This document shows positions 36,049-45,394 of a stretch of 64,000 nucleotides of DNA, piece after piece. Below the pieces are notes generated by a model that was given only the letters and a program-made list of their open reading frames with translations, ran no database searches and had not been told where the DNA came from. The DNA comes from an uncultured Tenacibaculum sp. (lineage in GTDB: Bacteria > Bacteroidota > Bacteroidia > Flavobacteriales > Flavobacteriaceae), in assembly GCA_947497895.1 (NCBI GenBank), contig CANMIL010000010.1, positions 1-64,000 on the forward strand, in the 5' to 3' direction. Positions within the stretch are counted from its first letter, which is position 1. The number at the start of each line of letters is the position of its first letter. The translations under genes were made by a program, and so were the position numbers.

Positions 36049-37056
36049 ATGAAGACAACATTTTTTTGCATCGATGCTCATACCTGTGGTAATCCTGTTA
36101 GAGTTGTTACCGGAGGAACTCCAAATCTTATTGGAGCTAGTATGAGCGAAAAACGCCAACATTTTCTAAAAGATTACGATTGGATTCGTAAAGGTTTGAT
36201 GTTTGAACCGAGAGGTCATGATATGATGAGTGGTTCTATTCTCTTTCCTCCACATGATCCAAATAATGATTTTGCTATTCTTTTCATCGAAACCTCTGGA
36301 TGTTTACCTATGTGCGGTCACGGAACTATTGGCACTATTACGATTGCCGTACAAGAAGGTTTAATAAAACCAAAAGTTCCTGGTAAAATTAAAATGGAAG
36401 CTCCTGCAGGTTTGGTCGATATAGAGTATAAACAGACCAATGGAAAAGTTGAATGGGTTAAATTAACAAATGTTAAAAGTTATTTAGCCGCTGAAAACTT
36501 GTCTATTGATTGTCCAGAATTAGGAGAACTCACTTTTGATGTTTCTTATGGAGGAAATTATTATGCAATTATTGACCCTCAGGCCAATTTCAGTGGTGTA
36601 CATAATTTCAAAGCTTCAAAAATAGTTCAGTACTCTCAGATAATCAGATCAAGAATCAATGAGAAATACCCAAATATGTTTATTCATCCTGAAAACGAAA
36701 CTATAAAGGATGTAACACATTTATTATGGACTGGTGACCCAATAGATTCTAATTCTTCAAGTAGGAATGCTGTTTTTTATGGTGATAAAGCCATTGACAG
36801 AAGTCCTTGTGGAACTGGAACTTCAGCTCGTATGGCTCAATTACATGCCAAAGGTAAACTTAAAGTAAATGAAGATTTTATTCATGAAAGTTATATTGGT
36901 AGTAAGTTTATTGGAAGAGTAGAAAAAGAAACCACCCTACAAGATAAAAAAGCAATTATCCCAAGTATTCAAGGATGGGCAAAAATCTATGGCTATAATA
37001 CCATAATTATAGATGACGAAGACGATCCTTATGCTCACGGATTTCAAGTGATTTAA
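36049..37056 (+). CDS. 4-hydroxyproline epimerase (proline racemase family)
   Basis: 335 residues. The two catalytic positions are both Cys: Cys89 in CLPMCGHGTIG and Cys254 in DRSPCGTGTSAR, which excludes the Thr-containing dehydratases of this family. It inverts trans-4-hydroxy-L-proline to cis-4-hydroxy-D-proline, the substrate of the FAD oxidase encoded 2 bp downstream. The N-terminal CIDAHTCGNPVRVV is the family hallmark. Confidence 0.93.
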   Translation: MKTTFFCIDAHTCGNPVRVVTGGTPNLIGASMSEKRQHFLKDYDWIRKGLMFEPRGHDMMSGSILFPPHDPNNDFAILFIETSGCLPMCGHGTIGTITIAVQEGLIKPKVPGKIKMEAPAGLVDIEYKQTNGKVEWVKLTNVKSYLAAENLSIDCPELGELTFDVSYGGNYYAIIDPQANFSGVHNFKASKIVQYSQIIRSRINEKYPNMFIHPENETIKDVTHLLWTGDPIDSNSSSRNAVFYGDKAIDRSPCGTGTSARMAQLHAKGKLKVNEDFIHESYIGSKFIGRVEKETTLQDKKAIIPSIQGWAKIYGYNTIIIDDEDDPYAHGFQVI

Positions 37057-37058
37057 CT

Positions 37059-38306
37059 ATGAGCAAAAACGTATTAATTATTGGAGGCGGAATTATTGGT
37101 TTAAGTTCTGCCTATTATTTACAAAAACAAGGACATAAGGTAACAGTTATTGATCAATCAGATTTAACCGCTGGCGCCTCTCATGTGAATGCTGGAATTA
37201 TTACACCCAGTCATATCATTGCTTTAGCAGCACCTGGTGTTATAAATAAAGGGATTAAATGGATGTTTAGTTCGACAAGTCCTTTATCCATTAAACCAAC
37301 TTTAAATCCTGACTTTTTAAGATGGACCTGGTTATTTAAAAAGGCTTCTACCAAGCAAAAAGTAGCGACTTCGATTCCTATTATTAAAAACATTAATGTA
37401 TTCAGCCAAGAACTCTATGAGGGTATTAAAAACTCATCTGATTTCAATTTTTATTATCAAAAAAAAGGCCTCATGATGTTCTATCAATCGGATAAAATGG
37501 GAGAAGAAGAATGGAGTGTTGGACAGAAAGCAATACAAGAAGGATTACATGTTAAACATTTAAGTGCTTCAGAAGCTCAACAATTACAACCAGACGCCAA
37601 ATTAAATATTAAAGGAGCTGTTTATTATCATTCCGATTCGCATACTACTCCTTCGGATTTCATGAAGGAATTCAAATCCTATCTTTTGAAAAGTGGAGTG
37701 ACCATTATTACAAACGAAACAGTAACTTCAATTGACTTATCTGATAAAAAGGCTACTTCTGTTCAAACGAAAAAAGAACAACTTCATTTTGATGAATTAG
37801 TAATTGCTTCGGGGGCATGGACTCCTAAATTGGTAAAAAAGTTAGGTCTTCGAATTCCTGTTGTAGCTGGAAAGGGATACAGAATAAACGTTAGAAAAGA
37901 TACTGGAATTACAATTCCCGCGATATTAACTGAAGCGAAAGTGGCGGTAACTCCAATGGATGGATATACAAGATTCGCAGGTAACATGGAATTAGCAGGA
38001 ATTAATCATAAAATTAATACAAAAAGAGTACGAGCCATTGCTCAATCTTCCGAAAGATACTATTCCGATTTGAAAATTGATGAAAAGTTTATCAATGATG
38101 CAGATTATGGATTACGACCATGTTCCCCCGATGGACTACCTTACATTGGAAAACTATCTTCATTTAACAATGTAACAGTTGCAACGGGACATGCCATGAT
38201 GGGATGGAGTTTGGGACCAGCTACAGGAAAATTAGTTTCTGAATTAATCTCAGAACAGAAAACAAGTATTGACATAGCTCCTTTCAATCCAGAAAGGTAT
38301 TCATAA
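37059..38306 (+). CDS. FAD-dependent D-hydroxyproline dehydrogenase (DadA-like)
   Basis: A 415-residue amine oxidoreductase of the DAO family. The N-terminal FAD motif VLIIGGGIIGLSSAYYL is followed by the acidic strand end VTVIDQ, and the C-terminal FAD site is DYGLRPCSPDGLPYIG...ATGHAMMGWSLGPATG. It should oxidise cis-4-hydroxy-D-proline to 1-pyrroline-4-hydroxy-2-carboxylate, feeding the lyase encoded first in the operon. Its start lies 2 bp behind the epimerase stop, so translation is coupled. Confidence 0.9.
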   Translation: MSKNVLIIGGGIIGLSSAYYLQKQGHKVTVIDQSDLTAGASHVNAGIITPSHIIALAAPGVINKGIKWMFSSTSPLSIKPTLNPDFLRWTWLFKKASTKQKVATSIPIIKNINVFSQELYEGIKNSSDFNFYYQKKGLMMFYQSDKMGEEEWSVGQKAIQEGLHVKHLSASEAQQLQPDAKLNIKGAVYYHSDSHTTPSDFMKEFKSYLLKSGVTIITNETVTSIDLSDKKATSVQTKKEQLHFDELVIASGAWTPKLVKKLGLRIPVVAGKGYRINVRKDTGITIPAILTEAKVAVTPMDGYTRFAGNMELAGINHKINTKRVRAIAQSSERYYSDLKIDEKFINDADYGLRPCSPDGLPYIGKLSSFNNVTVATGHAMMGWSLGPATGKLVSELISEQKTSIDIAPFNPERYS

Positions 38307-38311
38307 AAAAA

Positions 38312-38334
38312 CAGGTTGGAATAATTCCAACCTG
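38312..38334. terminator. Hairpin terminator behind the hydroxyproline operon
   Basis: 10-bp stem CAGGTTGGAA/TTCCAACCTG with loop TAA, 5 bp behind the stop. The long A run on its left gives a T run only on the minus strand, so it was probably also the terminator of the now decayed minus-strand gene at 38352-38474. Confidence 0.7.
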
Positions 38335-38351
38335 CTTTAGAAAACAAGATT

Positions 38352-38474
38352 CTATTTTACAGAAATCTTTTTATTTAATTGTTGGTGTTCACTAGCCACA
38401 CTGACAATATAATAGCCTCTTGAAAATTTAGATACGTTTAAAGTTACCTGCAAATAAAGCTTTCCTTCTACTAT
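38352..38474 (-). pseudogene. Remnant of a T9SS type A C-terminal sorting domain
   Basis: The minus strand carries 40 open codons ending in TAG, without a start and preceded by in-frame stops. The peptide contains LYLQVTLNVSKFSRGYYIVS and ends ASEHQQLNKKISVK. This is the final strand pair of a Por-secretion sorting domain: 'L.V..F..G.Y.V.V......KK..VK'. The rest of the exported protein is gone. It sits directly before a hairpin with a minus-strand T run, as a gene end should. Confidence 0.7.
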
Positions 38475-38624
38475 CTATTTTTAATTATTACTTTCTAACG
38501 GTAACTACTTTCTTAAGAAATTAATATTTTCTTTAAAAAGCTTAATCACAAAGAAGTAGAAAAAACAACAATGCTTTTGGGTATTTTCTTAATTTGAATA
38601 AAGAGATCAATGGAATTTTCTATT

Positions 38625-38632
38625 TAAATTTG
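38625..38632 (+). promoter_or_regulatory. Isolated TAAATTTG box in the gap 38475-38878
   Basis: Exact TAnnTTTG followed by GCACC and a GTTCTTTGAAA stretch, similar to leaders in front of flavobacterial stable RNA genes, but no RNA gene or ORF follows. There is no -33 TTG. The rest of this roughly 400-bp gap is AT-rich sequence without a gene, apart from the promoter at 38769. Confidence 0.3.
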
Positions 38633-38768
38633 CACCGCCCTTAGTTCTTTGAAAAAGTGATTTCAATGATTATAAATATTTTATTTTGGCATTAGCCTAT
38701 AATAACATTCAAATTGTAATAACAACAAGAATGTAAAACACAAGGTTTTCAAAATTAAATAATTACAC

Positions 38769-38799
38769 TTGTAATATTTACTTACTTTCATTAACTTTG
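38769..38799 (+). promoter_or_regulatory. Promoter of the FHA/kinase cluster (TTG-N20-TAACTTTG)
   Basis: TTG 38769-38771, 20 bp, then TAACTTTG 38792-38799: a full match to the consensus. The transcription start would be near 38806, giving a leader of about 70 nt before the FHA gene. Confidence 0.7.
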
Positions 38800-38878
38800 G
38801 TTACGCCCCTTTTTTGAGTTTTTATTTTTAAACCAAACTAAAGAAAAACGATTACTAATTATTATCCCCTCAAACCCT

Positions 38879-39823
38879 ATGGCCATTATTAAATGCATAC
38901 ATTCTAATAAAGCTATTATACTTCATACTCAAAATAGAATTGGTAGAAACAAAAAAGTTTCAACAATACATATAGCTGAAAACGACATTTCCCAATCGCA
39001 TGCCGTAATAGAATGGAAAAACGGAGATTGGTATTTACAAGACTGCAGTAGAAATGGTACTCTCATTTCAAAAAAATATCTTCATCATGCTTCTATTAAA
39101 ATAAAGGAAAATGATGTTATTCAATTTGGTAAAGATGAATCCACAAAATATCAAGTAGTAAATCTGAATCCTCCTGTGAGTTATTTAGTTTCATTATCAA
39201 ACCCAGAAACCATTATGGAATTGGGTAATTTTGAAAAACTTATAGATGATAAGAACGAAGAAATTCTATTCTATTACTCGAGTGATATGTGCTGGAAGGC
39301 TGAAACCGCGTCTTACTCCATTGAATTTGAGCACGAAAAAGTTTACAAACTCAATAATGACGACTGGTTGTTTATTGAAAATGAGCCACTCGATGCAACT
39401 ATTGACACAAGAAACTTAGTTGATCAGGCTGAATTTCAATTTAAAATTAGTGAAGACGAAGAAAGTGTTCATATCAATATTACTATTGATGGTCTTGAAC
39501 TTGATTTAGGTGAACGAAGTCATCATCATTTACTCTTAATTCTGGCTAGAAAGAGATTTTCTGATTCAAAGGAGGACGCACTAACTAATAATAATGGTTG
39601 GTTAGAAGTTGAAAACCTTGTATCTGAACTTTCAAAAGAATTGTATAAAAGTATTGATGAATACTACATAAATATTCTAATTCATAGATTTAGAAAACAA
39701 TTATTCGGATTGAAACCTTATGGTTATTTATTTTCTGAAGTTATAGAACGAAAAAAAGGAAAGATTCGTTTCGCGCATCCTTTGTTTAATATTTCAAAAG
39801 AATCTCACTTATCTATTGCCTAG
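38879..39823 (+). CDS. FHA-domain protein with C-terminal winged-helix-like domain
   Basis: 314 residues. An N-terminal forkhead-associated domain (about 15-95) shows RIGRNKK, ENDISQSHAVIEW and DCSRNGTLIS, the phosphothreonine-binding loops. The middle (100-195) is unrecognised. Residues about 200-300 (HHHLLLILARKR, GWLEVENLVSEL, YYINILIHRFRKQLFGL, IERKKGKIRFAHP) look like an OmpR-type winged helix with its wing hairpin. It directly precedes a Ser/Thr kinase gene, so a phosphorylation-controlled transcription factor is the natural reading; binding is inferred. Confidence 0.8.
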   Translation: MAIIKCIHSNKAIILHTQNRIGRNKKVSTIHIAENDISQSHAVIEWKNGDWYLQDCSRNGTLISKKYLHHASIKIKENDVIQFGKDESTKYQVVNLNPPVSYLVSLSNPETIMELGNFEKLIDDKNEEILFYYSSDMCWKAETASYSIEFEHEKVYKLNNDDWLFIENEPLDATIDTRNLVDQAEFQFKISEDEESVHINITIDGLELDLGERSHHHLLLILARKRFSDSKEDALTNNNGWLEVENLVSELSKELYKSIDEYYINILIHRFRKQLFGLKPYGYLFSEVIERKKGKIRFAHPLFNISKESHLSIA

Positions 39824-39884
39824 ACAATGTCTTAAAAAAATAAAGTGTTTACTTTTTGTGATTAACCTTGTTCTATAAATTTAA

Positions 39885-42800
39885 ATGAAGGAATTCCTTG
39901 TAAAAAAAGTTACCTCTGCCCTAACCAATACATATGAACTTGAAGATATTATTGGAGAAGGAACTTATGGTATAATTTACAAGGCGAAACAAATTAGTAC
40001 AGCTCAAACAGTAGCCATAAAATTCCTGAAGCCTCCAAAGGGTATTAAGAGTGAAGATTATCTATTTCCAATGGATTATTTTGATAAAGAAGTACTTCTT
40101 TACTCCAAAATGAACCATACCAATATAGTAAAGCTTCTTGATAAAGGTATTTCTGCCGACAATCGTCCTTTTTTAGTTTTTGAATATCTTGAAGGTGTTA
40201 GTTTAAAAGACATTATTACGGACAAAAAACTCCGCTCTCTTTCTTTTATTAAAGAAATTATGAGTCAATTACTCGATGGTATAAACCATGCTTTTGAAAA
40301 TGGAATTGCTCATTGTGACTTAAAACCTGAAAACATCATGATTTTAAATGGTGGTTTAAGGAATCATGTAAAAATATTAGACTTTGGAACTGGTGTTTTT
40401 ACTCACAATAAGAAACAACATCTTAAAAACAGCACTGCTCAATCAACTATTATTGAGGGTACTCCCAATTACTGTTCCCCAGAGCAACTTAGAGGTGAAA
40501 TTGCTTCTGTAAAATCAGACTTATATTCTTGGGGTTTAATTTTAATAGAATGTTTAACGGGAGAAATGGCTATTCAAGGAGAAAGTATTGCTCATGTTTT
40601 ACAACAACAATTGAGTAATGAGCATATTCCGTTACCATCGTATATCTTAAATCACCCTATAAGTTCCATTTTAAGAAAGGTTCTTATGAAAACTCCTTCC
40701 TTAAGAGCTGGAGACCCTAAACGTATTTATCAAGAATTCCATGAAATTGATTTAGAGACGTTAAACATTTCACTAAACCAAGAGTCAACCGAATCTCAAT
40801 CAGACGATTGTTTAACCGTTGCAAGTCCTTTAGGTTGGCAACACATGAAGGCAGAAAAACGATTTCTATCTATCCTTTGCATTCAAATAAATTTAGAGAA
40901 TCCAAACGATGAAAATATAGATTTAGAGACATTCGACGTCATTCAAAAAAATCAAATCAATAATTGCATTGATATTACTAACAAATACGGTGGTTACGTA
41001 GCAGAACAGTTTGCTAATATTATCGTTGTTTACTTTGGCTACCCTTACGTTGGTGATGATGACATTAGGATGACTGGTACTGCTGCCAATGAAATTATTG
41101 ATAAAACGAGAAGCTTTAAGAACAGCATATTGGTTCAAGATAAACTTATTTTGAATGTTAAAATGGCCATTCATACTGGGATTCTTTTATCAAATAATAA
41201 TGAATCACCTAATGGATCGATTTTAAACGAAGCATTACAATTACTGCATTACTGCAATAAAGGAGAGGTTATAGTTCATAACAATTCGAGAAAGTCATTT
41301 GAAAAGTACTTTTTTTTAAAATCATGTGAAAGCGGATTTCTGTTAGGGGATGGAATACTAAATAAAGAAGAAGTAGAATTCAGGTTTACAGAAAAAGAAC
41401 TTTATGGAAGACAAAAAGAATTCGAATTAATATTCCGGCATTGGTATTCACGGCAGTTAACAAATAACATCTTAATTAAAGGGCAAGCAGGTATTGGTAA
41501 ATCTCGATTAATTTCTGAAATTAAATCTGTTATAACGCAATCAAATCATCTTGTTTATCACAGTCAATGCTTACCTGAACATAGAAATGACACTCTTTAT
41601 CCTATCTTCAGCCTATTAAGAAAATATTTAAAAATTGACGAGAATACCCCACAAAAAAACATAGTTCAAAAGCTTGAACAAGCGGTACAAAACACAAATT
41701 GCGATATTGACATTTCTCTTCCCATACTCTGTTCTTGGTTTTCTATTTCTTATGAAACCGAAAAAACAAGCTCTGTACCACCTGAAAATCAAAGAGAGTT
41801 TATTTTAAACCTACTTCAAGAAGTATTTATCAGTATCGGGAATCATGAAAAAGTAGCTATCATCATAGAAGATTGTCATTGGATTGACCCAACTAGTGAA
41901 ATTTTTATTGAAAGATTTATTTCAAAAAACATAGAAAGCAACTGCTTTTTACTACTTTCTTCTCGATCTGATTTACATTTTTCCTCAGAAAAAAAACTAA
42001 TAAAAGAAATAGCGCTATCTGCATTAGAAAAAACTCATACGAAAGGCTTAGCAGAAAGTTTGTTAACTGGAGGAGAGTTGGATAGTGAGGTTATCGATCT
42101 TATCTACAAAAAAACTGATGGAATTGCTCTTTATGTAGAAGAATTGACATCGATGCTACTAGAAAAAGGACTTATTAAAAAAGTAAACAATACGTATCAA
42201 TTATCTCGACGTGTTGAAGATTTAAACATTCCATCTTCCTTAGCTGGCTTACTGCAGTCTAGATTAAAAAATATTGGCTTAGCTATTGAAACAGCGCAAA
42301 TTGCTTCTGTAATTGGTAGAGAGTTTTCTTATGATTTACTTGTTAACTCTTCGCTGAAAGAAGAGAACTTCGTTAAGGATGATCTTGACATACTTAAAAG
42401 AGCTAATATTATTTATATTAATTCTGAAAATCATAAAGATTATATTTTCAAACATGATTTAATCCGAGATGCTGCTTTTGAAAGTATTGCCTCATTTCCA
42501 AAAAAGGAAGTTCATAAGAGAGTTGGAGACAATATTAGAAACTATCCAAAAGACCTTCGTGAAAAAAATATTCAACGACTGGCTTATCATTTCCATCAAG
42601 CAGAAGAATATAAAGATGCTATAAACTTCTATAAGGAAGCGGCAAATCTGGAGTTATTAAAAAAACTAGGGCAATCGGAATCTATTTATCTTACCGATAA
42701 AGCACTGCAGATAAATGAAAAATTAAAAACAAGTAAGTCAAAAGATTACATTCCTCTTAAAGAAGCCGAATTAAGAATTCACAAAGCAGCCGTTTTAACA

Positions 42801-43853
42801 TACAAATCAGGTTGGAAACATCCTGAAATCATAGGGAATTATCGAATCGTTGAAGCTTTAGCTAAAGAGTCTAATTTTACTAATAAAGTAAAGTTTGCGC
42901 TAGCAAAAGGCTTATGGATATACCAATGTACCGAAGGAAATATTTCTCAAATGTTTCTGCTTGCCGAAGAAATGAAAAACACATCCGAAGCAATTGGAGA
43001 TTCCAATTATTTGGCACAAGCTTATGATTGTTTATGTCAAACACAGTTTTTTAATGGTCAGTTTAAAGAGTGTATTCAATCCTGTCATAACTGCTATCAT
43101 TGTTATGATGAAAATAAAGGAAAACGAAAACCCATTTTAGATGGCCAAGATCCATATATTGTATGCATGAGTTTCGAAGCTTTATCTCTATTATTTCTTG
43201 GAGAAATCGAGCAATCTATCGGTTTAATGAAAAATGCTTTGAGTCAAGCTAAATCCTACCACTGGCCAAATTTAACCATGGGTGCTTTAGCCCAAACATC
43301 CAGACTTTATCTTTATCTATGCTCATTCTCTAGTTTAAACCAGCATACCGAATCTTTATTCAACGAATTAAACAATACAATCCTTTTGTTTGATCAAAAA
43401 GGATCCTTCCCTTATTGGGAAAGTGCTATTCGGTTAAATAATACAGCTTCACTTGCCTTATCAGGTGATGAAAAGTCTTTTATACGTTTCCAAGAAGCAA
43501 GAAAAAAATGGGCACCAAAAACTTCTTCAATTCCTTATTACAATCTCATTGAAGTCGCGGTTTTATTGAAAAATAAATCCTATAGAAAGGCATTAAAAAT
43601 AACAGATGAATCAATTCTTTTTGCCGAAACAAACGAAATAACCTATGCCCTCTCCTACGCCTATTGCTTTAAAGCAAAAGCTCTTTATAAACTGAACAGG
43701 AAGAATGAGGCTTTTAACACATTCAATAAATCACTAAAAATAGCCGAGGGTCAAGGAGCTAATTGGATCAAATCATTTGTATCTAATGAATTTGTTAGCT
43801 TTCTTTCAAAAGAAAAAACTCTCGAAAACTCTATAGAAAAAACTTCAAATTAA
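39885..43853 (+). CDS. Multidomain Ser/Thr kinase - cyclase-like - AAA/STAND ATPase - TPR signalling protein
   Basis: 1322 residues. Residues 15-290 form a Hanks kinase: IGEGTYG, Lys46 in VAIKFLK, HCDLKPEN (Asp145) and DFGTG (Asp167), all intact. Residues about 322-500 resemble a class III nucleotide cyclase (RFLSILCIQI, YGGYVAEQFANIIVVYFGYP, KMAIHTGILLS), but the metal-binding Asp is replaced in LCIQIN, so it is probably inactive. Residues about 510-800 form an ATPase with P-loop GQAGIGKS (533-540) and a Walker B-like IIIEDCHWID. The rest is helical repeats of TPR type. The order matches 'kinase/cyclase fusion' proteins known from TOMM peptide clusters; no TOMM cyclodehydratase is seen here. 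It follows the FHA gene by 61 bp. Confidence 0.88.
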   Translation: MKEFLVKKVTSALTNTYELEDIIGEGTYGIIYKAKQISTAQTVAIKFLKPPKGIKSEDYLFPMDYFDKEVLLYSKMNHTNIVKLLDKGISADNRPFLVFEYLEGVSLKDIITDKKLRSLSFIKEIMSQLLDGINHAFENGIAHCDLKPENIMILNGGLRNHVKILDFGTGVFTHNKKQHLKNSTAQSTIIEGTPNYCSPEQLRGEIASVKSDLYSWGLILIECLTGEMAIQGESIAHVLQQQLSNEHIPLPSYILNHPISSILRKVLMKTPSLRAGDPKRIYQEFHEIDLETLNISLNQESTESQSDDCLTVASPLGWQHMKAEKRFLSILCIQINLENPNDENIDLETFDVIQKNQINNCIDITNKYGGYVAEQFANIIVVYFGYPYVGDDDIRMTGTAANEIIDKTRSFKNSILVQDKLILNVKMAIHTGILLSNNNESPNGSILNEALQLLHYCNKGEVIVHNNSRKSFEKYFFLKSCESGFLLGDGILNKEEVEFRFTEKELYGRQKEFELIFRHWYSRQLTNNILIKGQAGIGKSRLISEIKSVITQSNHLVYHSQCLPEHRNDTLYPIFSLLRKYLKIDENTPQKNIVQKLEQAVQNTNCDIDISLPILCSWFSISYETEKTSSVPPENQREFILNLLQEVFISIGNHEKVAIIIEDCHWIDPTSEIFIERFISKNIESNCFLLLSSRSDLHFSSEKKLIKEIALSALEKTHTKGLAESLLTGGELDSEVIDLIYKKTDGIALYVEELTSMLLEKGLIKKVNNTYQLSRRVEDLNIPSSLAGLLQSRLKNIGLAIETAQIASVIGREFSYDLLVNSSLKEENFVKDDLDILKRANIIYINSENHKDYIFKHDLIRDAAFESIASFPKKEVHKRVGDNIRNYPKDLREKNIQRLAYHFHQAEEYKDAINFYKEAANLELLKKLGQSESIYLTDKALQINEKLKTSKSKDYIPLKEAELRIHKAAVLTYKSGWKHPEIIGNYRIVEALAKESNFTNKVKFALAKGLWIYQCTEGNISQMFLLAEEMKNTSEAIGDSNYLAQAYDCLCQTQFFNGQFKECIQSCHNCYHCYDENKGKRKPILDGQDPYIVCMSFEALSLLFLGEIEQSIGLMKNALSQAKSYHWPNLTMGALAQTSRLYLYLCSFSSLNQHTESLFNELNNTILLFDQKGSFPYWESAIRLNNTASLALSGDEKSFIRFQEARKKWAPKTSSIPYYNLIEVAVLLKNKSYRKALKITDESILFAETNEITYALSYAYCFKAKALYKLNRKNEAFNTFNKSLKIAEGQGANWIKSFVSNEFVSFLSKEKTLENSIEKTSN

Positions 43854-43890
43854 CTGATAACAACTTAAATTACCCTACTTAAATAAAAGC

Positions 43891-44733
43891 ATGAATACAA
43901 AAATAATAATCCCATCAGTAACGGTACAAAAAGTTCTGAGTCGATTTAATATAACCGACTTAGAATGCAATCAAGAAGGGCTAGAAAAAATATATCAAGC
44001 TTGGTGTAGAAACATCCCTTTTGATAATTTTTGGAAACGTCTTGACCTAGCAAAAACACCATTTATCAATAAAGACCAAATTGATCCTACTACTTTTTTC
44101 GAAGCCTGGTTGGAACACGGTATAGGAGGAACTTGTTGGACTACAACGAACGCCTTACAACATTTATTGGTAGAAATAGGTTTCCAATCAAGAATTGTTG
44201 GTGGATCTATGGGAGACATGGGAATGGTGAATCATGGAAGCTTAATTGTTACAACTAATGATGGACAGGAGTTTATTGTAGACTCATCAATATCGAATGA
44301 AACCCCAATTGAGGTGACTCCAAAAACAATTGATAATTCACCTCATTCTATTCAACTTATTGATGAAGATGTGAAATTATCTGTATTATTTGAATTCCCT
44401 TCTAAAAAGGACCTGATGAAATGTGCTATTTATAATGATACATTTTCTCAGAAAGCACTTCATAAGTCTCATCTTGAAAGCTATACTCACAGCTTATTTA
44501 ATGATTGTGTGTACATTAAAAAGAATAATGAATTGGGCATTAACACCATTATTGGTGACACTTTATATACAAAAACCAAAAACGAGATTAAAAAAGTTAC
44601 TCTTACCAAAGGAGAAATACATGAAACTTTATCAAGTATTATGGGGTTTTCAAATGAACTCATAGCTCATATTGAAAAGACTTCATTATTAAATATTCCT
44701 AAAGAATCTAACCTAATTAATCTAACCAGATAA
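43891..44733 (+). CDS. Arylamine N-acetyltransferase-like protein
   Basis: 280 residues. RNIPFDNFWKRL matches the N-terminal NAT motif. The Cys-His-Asp triad is Cys82 (GIGGTCWTTTNAL), His115 (MVNHGSLIV) and Asp131 (EFIVDSSIS). The usual 'RGG.C.E.N' loop is changed: Arg is replaced by Ile-Gly and the Glu by Thr, so the acceptor or donor may differ from acetyl-CoA/arylamine. NAT-fold enzymes also act in natural-product amide formation. It lies inside the FHA/kinase cluster, 37 bp behind the kinase. Confidence 0.8.
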   Translation: MNTKIIIPSVTVQKVLSRFNITDLECNQEGLEKIYQAWCRNIPFDNFWKRLDLAKTPFINKDQIDPTTFFEAWLEHGIGGTCWTTTNALQHLLVEIGFQSRIVGGSMGDMGMVNHGSLIVTTNDGQEFIVDSSISNETPIEVTPKTIDNSPHSIQLIDEDVKLSVLFEFPSKKDLMKCAIYNDTFSQKALHKSHLESYTHSLFNDCVYIKKNNELGINTIIGDTLYTKTKNEIKKVTLTKGEIHETLSSIMGFSNELIAHIEKTSLLNIPKESNLINLTR

Positions 44734-44752
44734 ATATTAAATTTAGTATACC

Positions 44753-45394
44753 ATGGAAACACAAACAGCAGTACAAGAAACTGAAACACTAGCACCATCT
44801 ACAAACGATATCAATCGTGCATTAATTAACTTTATGCAGATTTTAGCTAATGATACAAACGGGACCAAAACCACTATGAAAGGTTTTGAAAAACAATTGG
44901 CAAAGGCAGTTCAAAATGGTAATGAAGGCGATATCCTTTACTATCAAGATAAAATTGTTGAACTAATCAGTGCTAACATCCCTCTTAAGGAAGCTGCCGA
45001 AAAAATGTATTCAGCAATATTTTCTGATATCAGAAACTTAGACTCAAATTGGTGGGCTGTTAATAAAGTAATTGGAAACTCTACAACAGGATTAATTTGG
45101 GGGTACACTTGGACATCATCTGATCAAGACGCTTTTATCGCCTTTATTAACGAAGTTGCAAAGGATAAAGAAAATACCTTTGCTAATCTTGCAATTAAAT
45201 TAAGATCTTCAGAAGAAAACGCTAAGAAATATCGCGAAGCTTTTATAGATTATATCGAAGCTGTTCAAAAGTTAATTGACCCAAAAATGAGTCAATACCT
45301 AGTCGATACACTTGTTCAAAAATCAAGTTATCCATGTTCGGAAGCCGAATTAGAAACTTTATTTGATAATTTAGTAGAGCCTAAAACTTGGTAA
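44753..45394 (+). CDS. Unrecognised soluble helical protein in the FHA/kinase cluster
   Basis: 213 residues, no signal peptide or membrane segment, predicted mostly alpha-helical, with a low-complexity Thr/Glu N-terminus (METQTAVQETETLAPSTNDI). A possibly characteristic stretch is NLDSNWWAVNKVIGNSTTGL followed by IWGYTWTSSDQDAF; one Cys lies near the C-terminus (YPCSEAE). I do not recognise a family. It starts 19 bp behind the acetyltransferase and overlaps the next gene by 7 bp, so it is part of the same operon and probably made in stoichiometric relation to the next product. Confidence 0.75.
   Translation: METQTAVQETETLAPSTNDINRALINFMQILANDTNGTKTTMKGFEKQLAKAVQNGNEGDILYYQDKIVELISANIPLKEAAEKMYSAIFSDIRNLDSNWWAVNKVIGNSTTGLIWGYTWTSSDQDAFIAFINEVAKDKENTFANLAIKLRSSEENAKKYREAFIDYIEAVQKLIDPKMSQYLVDTLVQKSSYPCSEAELETLFDNLVEPKTW

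Noticed and set aside
38625..38700. Possible rRNA/tRNA leader with TAAATTTGCACC and GTTCTTTGAAA
   Set aside because: No rRNA or tRNA follows before the FHA gene; kept only as a low-confidence promoter box.
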